Assembly: GCA_024683485.1 (NCBI GenBank)
Contig: JAIKYD010000006.1
Coordinates: 1-36,733, forward strand
Length of the DNA: 36,733 nt
Reading direction: 5' to 3'
Source of the DNA: Saccharofermentans sp.
Lineage (GTDB): Bacteria; Bacillota; Clostridia; Saccharofermentanales; Saccharofermentanaceae
In this document: positions 21,494 through 31,281 of the stretch, piece by piece
How the letters are laid out: each line of letters begins with the position of its first letter
Position numbering within the stretch: the first letter of the stretch is position 1
The notes under the pieces: model-generated
What the model saw: only the letters and a program-made list of their open reading frames with translations
Told to the model about the DNA's origin: nothing
Database searches by the model: none
Program-made: the position numbers and the translations under genes

Positions 21494-23212
21494 ATGAAAC
21501 TTATGAAAAAGGTCTTTGCATGTACAATCACAGCCGTAATGCTCACAAGTCTTCTGCAGGGACAGGCACTTGCTGATACTAATAAATCAATATCTGTAAA
21601 GGTAACCAAAACAGATATTCAGGCAGACAGTGTCGTCAATACAGGAGGTTATGCCAGCCTTAAGATAAAAGAAAACTATGATGCATATCCTTATGAACCT
21701 CAAGCAGCGCTGGTTGACAGAAATGGCAAATTTATAATGTCTTATAAACATACATGGCTTGAATACTATTACGATGACGGCATTATATCTTTGATTGGAG
21801 AATACCCTTATTATTCTTATCTTTTATCTATCCGCGATGAGGAAACAGGAAATTATAGATCCCAAAAAGATCCTGTCGGGTTTTATACACTTGATGGCCA
21901 AGAAATACCACTAAGCCAGAATGTATGGGGCGCAACTCCGATGTTTGGAGGATATGCTTTCATTTTTGAATATGACTATTCATCACCTCAAGCAATTGAA
22001 AACAATAGTTATATTATTGATAAAGACGGCAATGTTGTTTTGAGACTTGAAGGAAAATTTAACGAAGCAGGTTTCCTGGGAGGCGATGAGGTTATCTTTG
22101 CAAACTGCTTGGCTAAGGCAGTCTGGATTTCTGAGGGATTGATGCCCTGCTGGTCATATGCGTCAGCAAGCGATAGTGTTAGGGGAAAAATGGAATCCAT
22201 TTTTTATATGGATATGACAGGTAAAACAGTATTTACCCTTTCCCCGGAAGAGTATTCATCTTTCTGGCCTGTTTTCGAAGGGTATGCCGGAGTAAAAACC
22301 GCAGATTCCGGAAAGATCGGTTATGTAGATACGACCGGAAAACTTGTTATTCCTTGTGAATTTGATTCTTATGGAAAATTCAATGATGGACTTGCAGGTG
22401 TTTCCAAAGACGGCAAGTACGGATATATAAACAAAAAAGGCGAGACAGTGATCCCTTTTGAATACGATAATGTTTTCGGCGCAGGCGACGGTCTTGCATC
22501 TGTCGGTTTAAACGGGAAATACGGTCTTGTTGATTATAACAACAAAACGGTTGTTCCTTTGGAATATGATGATATCAGCATTGCATGTGATGGTGTTGCC
22601 TATGCGGTCAAAAACCATGAACTATACATAATCGAGATCGTCAAGAGTACAATAAACGGCTGGGTTATGACCGAAGACGGTAACTGGCTGTATTACAAAA
22701 ACGGTGAACTGGCCAAAGGCTGGCTGCAAGTTGGATCAACCTGGTACTATATGGATCCAGATACAGGAGTCATGCAGACCGGCTGGCTTGAGGAAGACGG
22801 TAAATGGTACTATCTGAAACCAACAGGAGCAATGGCAATTGGATGGCTAAGCATCGATGGTAAATGGTATTACTTTGGCAGTTCAGGTGCCATGGTAACA
22901 GGCTGGTTCAAGGATGGCGGCAAATGGTACTTCTGCGGACCAACAGGAGCAATGGTTACAGGATGGTTCCAATACGGAAAAACATGGTATTTCATGAAAT
23001 CTGACGGCTCAATGGCTTCGAACGAATATTGCAGAGGTTATTGGCTGAACAGTAATGGCGCATGGACATATCAGTATAAAGCCGACTGGAAAAAGGACAG
23101 CAAAGGTTGGTACTACCAGGATTCCACCGGCTGGTATGCAAGAAGCTGTGATCTTACAATAGACGGCAAGAGCTACAACTTTAACGCTGCCGGTTATTGC
23201 ACTAATCCATAA
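21494..23212 (+). CDS. WG-repeat protein with C-terminal cell-wall-binding repeats
   Basis: A 572-residue secreted protein. Signal peptide at 1-27 (ends QALAD). The middle (about 60-390) holds WG-type beta repeats, clearest from about 265: SGKIGYVDTTGKLVIPCEFD, DGKYGYINKKGETVIPFEYD, NGKYGLVDYNNKTVVPLEYD. Residues about 395-520 contain choline-binding/glucan-binding type repeats (GWLEEDGKWYYLKPTGAM and GWFKDGGKWYFCGPTGAM), followed by a WYYQDSTGWYA ending. The repeats anchor the protein non-covalently to the envelope. The binding partner of the WG part is unknown. A strong hairpin terminator follows. Confidence 0.92.
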   Translation: MKLMKKVFACTITAVMLTSLLQGQALADTNKSISVKVTKTDIQADSVVNTGGYASLKIKENYDAYPYEPQAALVDRNGKFIMSYKHTWLEYYYDDGIISLIGEYPYYSYLLSIRDEETGNYRSQKDPVGFYTLDGQEIPLSQNVWGATPMFGGYAFIFEYDYSSPQAIENNSYIIDKDGNVVLRLEGKFNEAGFLGGDEVIFANCLAKAVWISEGLMPCWSYASASDSVRGKMESIFYMDMTGKTVFTLSPEEYSSFWPVFEGYAGVKTADSGKIGYVDTTGKLVIPCEFDSYGKFNDGLAGVSKDGKYGYINKKGETVIPFEYDNVFGAGDGLASVGLNGKYGLVDYNNKTVVPLEYDDISIACDGVAYAVKNHELYIIEIVKSTINGWVMTEDGNWLYYKNGELAKGWLQVGSTWYYMDPDTGVMQTGWLEEDGKWYYLKPTGAMAIGWLSIDGKWYYFGSSGAMVTGWFKDGGKWYFCGPTGAMVTGWFQYGKTWYFMKSDGSMASNEYCRGYWLNSNGAWTYQYKADWKKDSKGWYYQDSTGWYARSCDLTIDGKSYNFNAAGYCTNP

Positions 23213-23239
23213 CACATAACACATTCAAGCAAACGAATG

Positions 23240-23272
23240 GGGCTGTCTCAAAATGCTGAGACAGCCCTTTTT
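23240..23272 (+). terminator. Strong terminator after the WG-repeat gene
   Basis: GGGCTGTCTCA (23240-23250) and TGAGACAGCCC (23257-23267) form a perfect 11-bp stem with loop AAATGC, then TTTTT. It is the best of three similar hairpins in the window. Confidence 0.92.
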
Positions 23273-23385
23273 CAGCAGCCGCTTTCTAAATAATAAACAC
23301 AAGTTATTTCTTATTTAACAGTTTCTTCAAAAGCATTTTGTATAATCCAATTATCAAAAAGAATATACAGTTCCGGGAGATCATC

Positions 23386-24675
23386 ATGCTGAAAAAAATG
23401 ATTTCATTTGTGCTTGCTTCAGTGCTTATGCTGACAATGTGCGGATGCAGCAGGCAAAAGGAAGGCTATGTTTATTATCTCAACTTCAAGCCTGAGGCGG
23501 ATACTGCTTGGCAGGAACTTGCAAGAACATATACTGAGAAGACCGGTGTTCCGGTAAAAGTAGTAACAGCCGCATCCAACACCTATGATGACACTCTCAG
23601 TGCGCAACTCAACAAATCTTACTGCCCTACCCTTTTTATCTGCAACAATGCACAGGGGCTGGAAGATCTCGGGAATTATCCTTATGACCTCAGCAACACT
23701 GCTCTCTCTGATCAGCTCGAGAACTATGAATACTGCCTCTGGGGCAAAAACGGAGAGTTGTTCGGGATGGGATTCTGCTACGAAGCTTTCGGGATAATCA
23801 CTAACAAAGCCCTTTTGGCACAGGCGGGTTACAGCGTGGAGGATATAAATAACTTTGAAGATCTGAAGAATATTGCCGAAGATATCCATGCAAGATCCGG
23901 TGAACTCGGATTTGATGCGTTTACCTCATCAGGACTTGATTCTTCCTCATCCTGGAGATTCAGCGGTCACCTCTCCAACATGCCACTGTACTACGAACTT
24001 TTCGAGACTGATCTTACAACGCAGCCGCCCGAGATAACAGGAAATAAGCTTAACCTTTATAAGAACATCTGGGATCTGTATATCAACAATTCAAGTACGA
24101 GCAAGACTTCACTCACCTCAGCGACAGGCAACCAGGCCGAAGAGGAGTTCGGTTCGGGAAAAGCTGTTTTCTTCCAGAACGGGACCTGGGAATATGCTTC
24201 TCTTACCGATCCTGCAAAATACGGTATCGCTCCTGAAGACCTTACAATGATTCCAATCTACTGCGGCGGTGATTACGAAGAGAACGCTGCACTTTGCTGC
24301 GGTACGGAAAACTACTGGGTAGTCAATTCCAAGGCTTCACAGAAGAGCATTGATGCCACACTCGATTTTCTCTTATGGGTCGTAACCTCTGATGAAGGCA
24401 AAACAATGCTTTCAAAAGAATTCGGAGTAACACCTTTTAAAGACAGTATCCCTACAGATAATGTTTTCTTCAATGCCGAGAAAGAATATGAGGAACAGGG
24501 AAAGCACCCTGTTCAATGGGCTTTCTGCATGACGCCCAACACAGACGTATGGCGTGAGGGCGTGACAAGCGCTCTCTCAGAATACTCGGCAGGAATCGGA
24601 ACATGGGAAGCCGTAGAGAATGCTTTCGTAAGCGGATGGCGTTTCCAGTACAAACTTGAGCATGGAACAATGTAA
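23386..24675 (+). CDS. ABC sugar transporter solute-binding lipoprotein
   Basis: A 429-residue extracellular binding protein of the CUT1 (family 1) type. The start at 23386 (MLKKMISFVLASVLM) has GGGAG upstream; an in-frame TTG at 23338 lies within the promoter (TATAAT at 23341-23346). The signal ends near LTMCGC, a Cys for lipid anchoring. EADTAWQELARTYTEKTGVP and GSGKAVFFQNGTWEYASLTD are typical of sugar-binding proteins, with the two-lobe length expected. Directly followed by two permease genes, so it delivers an oligosaccharide. The substrate cannot be told from sequence alone; the GH2 gene downstream suggests a beta-galactoside or a similar glycoside. Confidence 0.9.
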   Translation: MLKKMISFVLASVLMLTMCGCSRQKEGYVYYLNFKPEADTAWQELARTYTEKTGVPVKVVTAASNTYDDTLSAQLNKSYCPTLFICNNAQGLEDLGNYPYDLSNTALSDQLENYEYCLWGKNGELFGMGFCYEAFGIITNKALLAQAGYSVEDINNFEDLKNIAEDIHARSGELGFDAFTSSGLDSSSSWRFSGHLSNMPLYYELFETDLTTQPPEITGNKLNLYKNIWDLYINNSSTSKTSLTSATGNQAEEEFGSGKAVFFQNGTWEYASLTDPAKYGIAPEDLTMIPIYCGGDYEENAALCCGTENYWVVNSKASQKSIDATLDFLLWVVTSDEGKTMLSKEFGVTPFKDSIPTDNVFFNAEKEYEEQGKHPVQWAFCMTPNTDVWREGVTSALSEYSAGIGTWEAVENAFVSGWRFQYKLEHGTM

Positions 24676-24688
24676 GGAGGTGAAGAAT

Positions 24689-25576
24689 ATGAAAGATCCT
24701 ATCAAGAAATACTTTCCATTATTTGTCCTCCCTGTATTTGTATGTTTCTGCCTGTGTTTTGTATGGCCGTTTATTCAGGGTGTCTATCTGTCCTTCTGCA
24801 GTTTCTTCATTCCTAAAGACGCACAGTTCAACGGAATATCCAATTATGTAACAGTATTCAGGGACACCAGTTTCTGGCATTCATTCCTTATCACCTGCCT
24901 TTATGCGGTCGCTTCGATCATATGCATAAATGTACCCGCGTTCTTTATTGCATATCTTCTCAAGGAAAAGTTTAAAGGCGTTACTCTTTTCCGCGCATCG
25001 TTCTTCCTGCCGAATCTGATCGGCGGTGTTGTACTGGGGTATATCTGGAGCATGCTTTTCGATGGCATCCTGAGTCAGTTTGGAACATACCTCACGGCCA
25101 GTCCGGTCTTCGGATTCTGGGGACTTGTAATACTGGTAGCCTGGCAGCAGATCGGTTATATGATGATCATATACATTGCAGGATTCACGGCGCTTCCTGA
25201 AGAGATGCTCGAGGCATCACAGATGGACGGTGCTAACAGGATCCAGAGAATGACAAAGATCATTATTCCCAACATGAAGTCATCGATCGCAATATGCACA
25301 TTCCTGACACTGACCAACAGTTTTAAGATGTTCGATCAGAACCTTGCACTTACCGGCGGACAGCCTATCAGGACTCTTGAAAACGGCATGCAGCTCAAGA
25401 CCACTGAACTCCTTGCCATGAACATTTACTCTACATACCAGATTAATAACCACTGGCACGGCACAGCACAGGCCAAAGCAGTAATATTCTTCCTTCTCGT
25501 GGCAGCCTTCGGAGCACTTCAGATATATGCAACAAGAGAGAAGAAAGAGAAAAAGACCAAGGAGAAGAAAGTATGA
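24689..25576 (+). CDS. ABC sugar permease (MalF/UgpA type)
   Basis: The start at 24689 has a perfect AAGGAGG eight bases upstream; upstream in-frame residues overlap the previous gene. Six membrane helices are visible, beginning with YFPLFVLPVFVCFCLCFVWP. The EAA loop that contacts the ATPase reads EASQMDGANRIQRMTKIIIP. The gene begins 13 bases after the binding-protein gene and ends with a four-base overlap into the second permease. Confidence 0.95.
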   Translation: MKDPIKKYFPLFVLPVFVCFCLCFVWPFIQGVYLSFCSFFIPKDAQFNGISNYVTVFRDTSFWHSFLITCLYAVASIICINVPAFFIAYLLKEKFKGVTLFRASFFLPNLIGGVVLGYIWSMLFDGILSQFGTYLTASPVFGFWGLVILVAWQQIGYMMIIYIAGFTALPEEMLEASQMDGANRIQRMTKIIIPNMKSSIAICTFLTLTNSFKMFDQNLALTGGQPIRTLENGMQLKTTELLAMNIYSTYQINNHWHGTAQAKAVIFFLLVAAFGALQIYATREKKEKKTKEKKV

Positions 25577-26409
25577 ATACTCAGAAATTCACAGCACGTA
25601 AAATCGTCTTTATACTGATCTCTCTCCTATGGGTAATGCCTATCGTTTTCTCTGTTCTGAATTCGTTCAAGAGAAGCGGAGAGATCAACACAGATATGTT
25701 CTCTGTTCCGACAGGAGAGTCATTCGTCGGATTCGAGAACTACAAGACCGCACTGACTTTCGGCAACTATCCGTTCGGTCAGGCATTCTTATACAGCGTT
25801 CTGATAAGCGTTGTATCAACTCTTCTGATCATTATCTGCTGCTCGATGGCAGCCTGGTATATCGTCAGAGTTAATAACTGGTTTACGAAGATCTTCTATG
25901 GCGCATGCCTCTTCTCACTTGCCGTTCCCTTCCAGATGGTAATGTTCCCGTTATCCTCTGATGCCAGTATGTTCGGCATGGACACGCCTTACACGATTCC
26001 ATTCGTTTACCTGGGTTACGGTGCCGGGATGGCGATATTCCTCTTTACCGGATTCATCAGATCCTTACCATACGAAGTTGAGGAAGCTGCAATTATCGAC
26101 GGATGCAACACAATACAGCGTTATTTCAAAGTAGTATTTCCAATGCTACTCCCGGTTACCATCTCAGTCGGGATCCTCGAATTCATGTGGATATGGAATG
26201 ACTATCTTCTCCCCTACCTCGTACTTGATATGACGAAATACAGAACAATACCGATTCAGGTCCAGTATCTCAAGGGAAGCTACGGAAGCGTTGATCTCGG
26301 CGCATCACTGGCTGTTATCGTCATGTCTCTCGTACCGATTCTCATAATCTATATGCTTTGCCAGAAATATATCGTTAAAGGCATAGCCGCAGGTTCAGTC
26401 AAAGGATAA
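25573..26409 (+). CDS. ABC sugar permease (MalG/UgpE type)
   Basis: A 278-residue partner permease with six membrane helices. The EAA loop reads EAAIIDGCNTIQRYFKVVFP. The ATG overlaps the upstream TGA (ATGA), so the two permeases are translationally coupled. No ATPase gene follows; CUT1 systems in Bacillota commonly use a shared MsmK/UgpC-type ATPase encoded elsewhere. Confidence 0.95.
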   Translation: MNTQKFTARKIVFILISLLWVMPIVFSVLNSFKRSGEINTDMFSVPTGESFVGFENYKTALTFGNYPFGQAFLYSVLISVVSTLLIIICCSMAAWYIVRVNNWFTKIFYGACLFSLAVPFQMVMFPLSSDASMFGMDTPYTIPFVYLGYGAGMAIFLFTGFIRSLPYEVEEAAIIDGCNTIQRYFKVVFPMLLPVTISVGILEFMWIWNDYLLPYLVLDMTKYRTIPIQVQYLKGSYGSVDLGASLAVIVMSLVPILIIYMLCQKYIVKGIAAGSVKG

Positions 26410-26445
26410 AACAATCAGTTCAGCGCATACAATAAGGAGGAACAT

Positions 26446-27387
26446 ATGGATATAGCATATTTGCTCTGGTGGCAGGATTTCCGGAATGCGATCGGCGATG
26501 CACTCACACCGTTCATGGAGGCGGTATCGCTTTTCGCTGTTACTTATCTGGTCATCATCGCGGCACTAATTTACTGGTGCATTAACAAGCGAAGCGGTCT
26601 TTATATTCTCGCGTCAAATTCAATTGGTGTTGTATTCAATGCTGTATTAAAACTTACTGTTTGCGCATACAGGCCATGGATCAGGGACCCACGTATCGTT
26701 CCGGCCGGAGATGCAATAACGACCGCAACAGGCTATTCTTTCCCGAGCGGTCATACTACAAAAGCAACGATGATCTACGGCGGAATCGCCGTCACGACCT
26801 GGAAAAAGATAAAATGGATCGCAATCGCATGCATAACTCTGATTGCAATAACAGGTATTTCCCGCAATTATCTCGGAGTACACACACCCCAGGATGTCAT
26901 CGTTGCATTGCTAAACGGAACCGTGTTTCTTTTTGTAATGCACAAGTTATTCTCATATCTCGAGAAGCACCCTGACAAAGAAAACTATTTCCTCATCGCA
27001 GGCGTTATCATCGGAATAATCGCTATCTGTTATGTAACATTTAAACCTTACCCTATGGATTACCTTGACGGCAAGCTTCTTGTCGATCCACAGAAAATGA
27101 TGAAGGACGGATATGGTGATACCGGCACGTTTGTCGGATTCTGTGTTGGACGTTTTATCGAGAAAACATGGATCAAGTTCGAATCAAAACTCACCAAAGA
27201 AACACTTGCCACAGGTCTTACCGGCGGTCTGATCTTATACTTCCTGATCCAGTTGTTGGGATCTCCTTTGAAAAGCGCGCTTGGGCTGCACTGGGGCAGC
27301 TTTGCCAATACCTTCTTGCTTATGCTCTTTATAATTGCTTTATGGCCGGCTGTTTTGAAGTTTATCCAAAAGCATGCGAAAAGCTGA
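26446..27387 (+). CDS. PAP2-family membrane phosphatase
   Basis: A 313-residue protein with about eight membrane helices. It carries all three phosphatase signatures: Lys69 with Arg76 and Pro77 (KLTVCAYRP), Ser101-Gly102-His103 (FPSGHTT), and Ser139-Arg140 with His146 and Asp150 (SRNYLGVHTPQD). PAP2 enzymes remove phosphate from lipid phosphates such as phosphatidate or undecaprenyl pyrophosphate at the outer face of the membrane. GGAGG lies seven bases upstream; it is 36 bases after the permease and 37 before the GH2 gene, so it is part of the operon, an unusual position for such an enzyme. Confidence 0.9.
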   Translation: MDIAYLLWWQDFRNAIGDALTPFMEAVSLFAVTYLVIIAALIYWCINKRSGLYILASNSIGVVFNAVLKLTVCAYRPWIRDPRIVPAGDAITTATGYSFPSGHTTKATMIYGGIAVTTWKKIKWIAIACITLIAITGISRNYLGVHTPQDVIVALLNGTVFLFVMHKLFSYLEKHPDKENYFLIAGVIIGIIAICYVTFKPYPMDYLDGKLLVDPQKMMKDGYGDTGTFVGFCVGRFIEKTWIKFESKLTKETLATGLTGGLILYFLIQLLGSPLKSALGLHWGSFANTFLLMLFIIALWPAVLKFIQKHAKS

Positions 27388-27424
27388 TCTGATACAATAG
27401 GACCATCAACTAAGGAGTAAAAAC

Positions 27425-29776
27425 ATGTCCCTGAGAATCCCTTTCAACAACGGCTGGATATATAACGATGATTTTGAAGCTCTCCCTGAAGGAAAATCCG
27501 TGCGCATCCCTCATACGGTTGCTGTTACTCCTTACGATTATTTCGATGAGTCAATCTATCAGAAGATAAGCGGATATCAGAAGACCTTTGACTGTCCTGA
27601 AGAAGCTGAAGGAAATCGTTTATTCTTAAGATTTGACGGCGTTGCCCACCAGGCAGATTTGTTCATAAACGATACTGCGGTCGCATCACACAGCTGCGGT
27701 TATACTGCATTTGAGGCTGATATTACTGATGCTGTTAAGAAGGATTCCGAGAACATAGTAAAGGTCCGTGTTGACAGTAACGAATCGCTCAATATTCCGC
27801 CTTTCGGGTTCGTCATAGATTACATGACATATGGCGGTATATACCGCGAGGTCTCTCTTTATATCAGACCTGAGAACTACATATCAGATGTTTTCGTGAG
27901 ATCAGGTGCTGAAGGCATTCTTGATATAGATGTCGCATTCTCGAAAAGCACCACTCCATACAACATCTCGCTTATAGAAAAAGAGTCCGGCAAAGAAGTT
28001 TTCAATGTGGAAAATATCAGTGAACCTCATTACACAAGCGGCAGGATCGCAGATATAAGGAAATGGGATATAGATGACCCGTTCCTTTATGAACTGACAG
28101 TATCAACAACTGATGATTCATATACAACCACCGTCGGTTTCAGGGATTCTGAATTCAAGGCAGACGGATACTACCTCAACGGCAGGAAGGTCAAGATCAG
28201 AGGCCTGAACCGTCATCAGTCCTATCCTTATGCCGGATACGCCTTGCCTGCCTCAATGCAAAGATACGATGCCGATATCCTGAAGAACGAGCTCGGTCTG
28301 AATGCGGTCAGGACCTCGCACTATCCGCAGTCGCAGCACTTCATCGACAGATGCGATGAACTCGGACTTCTTGTCTTTACAGAGATCCCGGGCTGGCAGC
28401 ATATAGGCGATGAAAGCTGGAAAGAACAGGCTGTTAAAAATGTTGAAGAAATGATTCTGCAGTACAGGAACCACCCTTCAATCATTTTGTGGGGAGTCCG
28501 CATCAACGAATCCGTTGATAATGATGAACTCTATAAGAAGACCAACGATCTTGCCCACAAGCTCGATCCCTCAAGGCCAACCGGTGGAGTCAGATATCTT
28601 AAGAAAAGCAGTTTCCTTGAAGATGTTTATACTTATAACGACTTCAGCCATGACGGATCAACTCCTGGAGTCGATCCAAAGAAGAAGGTCGCATCTGACT
28701 CTGACGCTCCTTATCTTGTAAGTGAATACAACGGGCACATGTTCCCTACCAAGCCTTTTGATTCTGAGGAACACAGACTTGAACACGCCCTCCGCCATGC
28801 AAATGTTCTTGATGCCGTGGCAGGCTACGATGATATTGCAGGTTCATTCGGATGGTGTTTCTTCGATTACAATACGCATCAGGACTTCGGTTCCGGTGAC
28901 AGGATATGCTATCACGGCGTGACCGACATGTTCAGAAACCCCAAGCAGGCATCATACGTTTACAGTGCCTGCGGTGACCTTAAAGAACCTTTCCTTGAGT
29001 TAAGCTCAACATTTGATATCGGCGAGCATCCTGCCGGAAACCGCGGAAAGACATATATCTACACTAATTGTGACAGTGTAAAGATGTATAAGAATGATCT
29101 TTTCATCAAAGAATATACACACAAAGACACTGAATACAGAAATCTCAGAAATGCTCCCATTCTTATCGATGATCTTATCGGAGATCAGATGAAGGAGAAC
29201 GAGGGATTTTCTGACCGTCAGAACAAGATCGTCAAAGAGGCCATGAACTATATTGGCATATACGGAATGAACAATATTCCTGCCAAGATAAAGATGAGAC
29301 TTGTGGAAGCGATGGCAGTCTATCACATGAAATTCGAAGATGCTTATCAGCTGTTTGGAAAGTACATAGGCAACTGGGGCGGCACTACTTTGAAATTTGT
29401 TTTCGAGGGATACAAAAACGGCGAACTGGTTAAGACCGTTACGAAGACAGCCTTCAAGAAGCTGCACATGGAAGTTAAATGTTCTTCTCTCAAGCTGACC
29501 GGAAATGACACCTATGATGTTGCTTCCGTAAGGATCGCAGTCTGCGACGAATACGGCAATGCCCAGCCATTCTTCTGCGACAGCCTTCCTATGAAGATCG
29601 AAGGAGCCGGAGATATTATCGGACCTTCAAGAGCACGTATCAGCGGCGGATATGGCGGCACATATATCAGAAATAACGGCACAGGCAGAATAACACTTAA
29701 GATATTCTGTCCTGAAGGTTATGAAGGTATATTTGAAGAGGACTGCAAAACGGTCGAATTCGAATCCTTAGCTTAA
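27425..29776 (+). CDS. Glycoside hydrolase family 2 enzyme (beta-galactosidase-like)
   Basis: A 783-residue GH2 enzyme: sugar-binding jelly roll (about 1-150), an Ig-like domain (150-240), a TIM barrel (about 245-540) and further beta domains. The acid/base Glu362 lies in WGVRINES and the likely nucleophile is Glu434 in LVSEYNGHMFPTK. NRHQSYPYAGYA and AVRTSHYP are family positions. It lacks a signal peptide, so it acts in the cytoplasm on sugars imported by the transporter in the same operon. GH2 includes galactosidases, glucuronidases and mannosidases; the exact specificity cannot be told. AAGGAG precedes the start. The stop is three bases from the convergent diguanylate cyclase stop. Confidence 0.93.
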   Translation: MSLRIPFNNGWIYNDDFEALPEGKSVRIPHTVAVTPYDYFDESIYQKISGYQKTFDCPEEAEGNRLFLRFDGVAHQADLFINDTAVASHSCGYTAFEADITDAVKKDSENIVKVRVDSNESLNIPPFGFVIDYMTYGGIYREVSLYIRPENYISDVFVRSGAEGILDIDVAFSKSTTPYNISLIEKESGKEVFNVENISEPHYTSGRIADIRKWDIDDPFLYELTVSTTDDSYTTTVGFRDSEFKADGYYLNGRKVKIRGLNRHQSYPYAGYALPASMQRYDADILKNELGLNAVRTSHYPQSQHFIDRCDELGLLVFTEIPGWQHIGDESWKEQAVKNVEEMILQYRNHPSIILWGVRINESVDNDELYKKTNDLAHKLDPSRPTGGVRYLKKSSFLEDVYTYNDFSHDGSTPGVDPKKKVASDSDAPYLVSEYNGHMFPTKPFDSEEHRLEHALRHANVLDAVAGYDDIAGSFGWCFFDYNTHQDFGSGDRICYHGVTDMFRNPKQASYVYSACGDLKEPFLELSSTFDIGEHPAGNRGKTYIYTNCDSVKMYKNDLFIKEYTHKDTEYRNLRNAPILIDDLIGDQMKENEGFSDRQNKIVKEAMNYIGIYGMNNIPAKIKMRLVEAMAVYHMKFEDAYQLFGKYIGNWGGTTLKFVFEGYKNGELVKTVTKTAFKKLHMEVKCSSLKLTGNDTYDVASVRIAVCDEYGNAQPFFCDSLPMKIEGAGDIIGPSRARISGGYGGTYIRNNGTGRITLKIFCPEGYEGIFEEDCKTVEFESLA

Positions 29777-29779
29777 TGA

Positions 29780-31186
29780 TCAGCGCATGTATTCAGGATG
29801 ATCAAGATAATACTTGGCCTTGTCCTCGTACATCCTCTGGTCAGCAAGCTTTAATGCCGTGGTAATATCAGACGAATCGTTATGGAATGAATAGCCCAGT
29901 GCAAAAGAAACATTCCCGTACTTCTTTGATAGTTTTTTTGCTTTTGCACACTTTTCCTTTATCGCTTCCTCTGAAGTATAAGATAGAAGGATCATGAATT
30001 CATCGCCGCCGGCTCTGAAGATCTGATCTCCGATAAAGACATTCTGAAGTACCATTGCCGCATTCTTAAGAAGAAGATCGCCTGCCTCATGACCGTCATT
30101 GTCATTAACTCTCTTAAGCCCGTTAAGATCAGCAAAGACTATGCCAAGCCCCTTGATCTCGTCTCCCCCGCCTTTACGCAGCTGATCAACCCTGTTGTTC
30201 ATCTCATTTCTGTTCAGGACACCTGTGAGCATATCTATCGAGCTTAATCTCTTCAGTCTGTCCAGAAGTTTATAGTTACCGATCTCAGAGGCAACGAAAT
30301 AGACAGTAAGCTCAATCGTTTCCTTGATCTTGACAGTATTCTCGGTATCAAAATTGCATGCCCAAATATATCCCAGGGTTTCACCGCCATTATTCAAAGG
30401 GAAAAGTACAATACTTTCAACATTAGCCTTCAAGAGCGATTCACACCAATTTGGATTCTTCTCTCTGAGGTATTCCCAGTCATGCCTGTTCTTAATAAGC
30501 AGTCCGTTGCTTCCGCCAATAGTATCTTTCCAGGATTCGGTCAGTTCGTAGAAATCATCCCTGAGGATACCTCTCATGCTCTGAAGCATGGAATACTCAT
30601 TCCTTGATTCGCAAAGGACCGAACACTTTCTGGTCTCATGATCCGTAAGCAGGATAACACAGGATTGCGCATCACAGAGTTTTCTTATATCAGAGATGAC
30701 TTCATCCATCGTATGCTGGAAGTTCGTTGCTCCTCTGAGCTTGATACATGTGTTAAGGACATCAGTAGCTATAGATGCAGAGGTATTGCTCATCTGCTCA
30801 CTGTCCGCATACTTGGAAACCACCTGGGAATAGGTGCAGTAATGGATATTGCCTTCACTTCCCAAAGGCATCATATAAAGATTGAACCAGAAATCAAATC
30901 TGTCAGGATGCACATAAGTGTGCATCGGCTGTTTTAACACAGCGCACCTGAAGCAGAAATCCTCAAAATTCGGATCCGTCGGAAAATATGTCTGATAGAG
31001 GCTGTTAGGTTCGAATTTGCTCGTAAGCATCTTAGGCTCTTCCGGGTTTGCATGCTCAATAGATGAGATATAAGCCGGATTGCCGGTTACTATTCTGATA
31101 TCTCCGTAAGAACCGTCTTCTTTTGTCTCGACCGAGATTATGCACGTCATGATATCGAGCATATTGACAAAGCCCTGCAGGTCCAT
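29780..31186 (-). CDS. PAS/GAF-domain diguanylate cyclase
   Basis: A 468-residue signalling protein: a PAS-like sensor (about 8-125), a GAF-like domain (about 140-305, CVILLTDHETRKCSV and VLFPLNNGGETLGYIWACNF) and a GGDEF domain (about 310-460). The catalytic loop is intact (RAGGDEFMILL, GGDEF at 393-397), with FADLNGLKRVND upstream for nucleotide and metal binding. The product-inhibition site, normally RxxD five residues before GGDEF, reads FIGD, so feedback by c-di-GMP is probably lost. No membrane segment; a cytoplasmic enzyme making c-di-GMP from GTP. GGAGG lies eight bases before the start. A single-gene unit. Confidence 0.93.
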   Translation of the reverse strand: MDLQGFVNMLDIMTCIISVETKEDGSYGDIRIVTGNPAYISSIEHANPEEPKMLTSKFEPNSLYQTYFPTDPNFEDFCFRCAVLKQPMHTYVHPDRFDFWFNLYMMPLGSEGNIHYCTYSQVVSKYADSEQMSNTSASIATDVLNTCIKLRGATNFQHTMDEVISDIRKLCDAQSCVILLTDHETRKCSVLCESRNEYSMLQSMRGILRDDFYELTESWKDTIGGSNGLLIKNRHDWEYLREKNPNWCESLLKANVESIVLFPLNNGGETLGYIWACNFDTENTVKIKETIELTVYFVASEIGNYKLLDRLKRLSSIDMLTGVLNRNEMNNRVDQLRKGGGDEIKGLGIVFADLNGLKRVNDNDGHEAGDLLLKNAAMVLQNVFIGDQIFRAGGDEFMILLSYTSEEAIKEKCAKAKKLSKKYGNVSFALGYSFHNDSSDITTALKLADQRMYEDKAKYYLDHPEYMR

Positions 31187-31281
31187 AATCCGCCTCCGAT
31201 AAAAATAATTTTACATATTAGTATTTTACCACATGAAAGAATGAATGGTGTTAATCAACTTTTAAATAAGTGTTGATTTTA

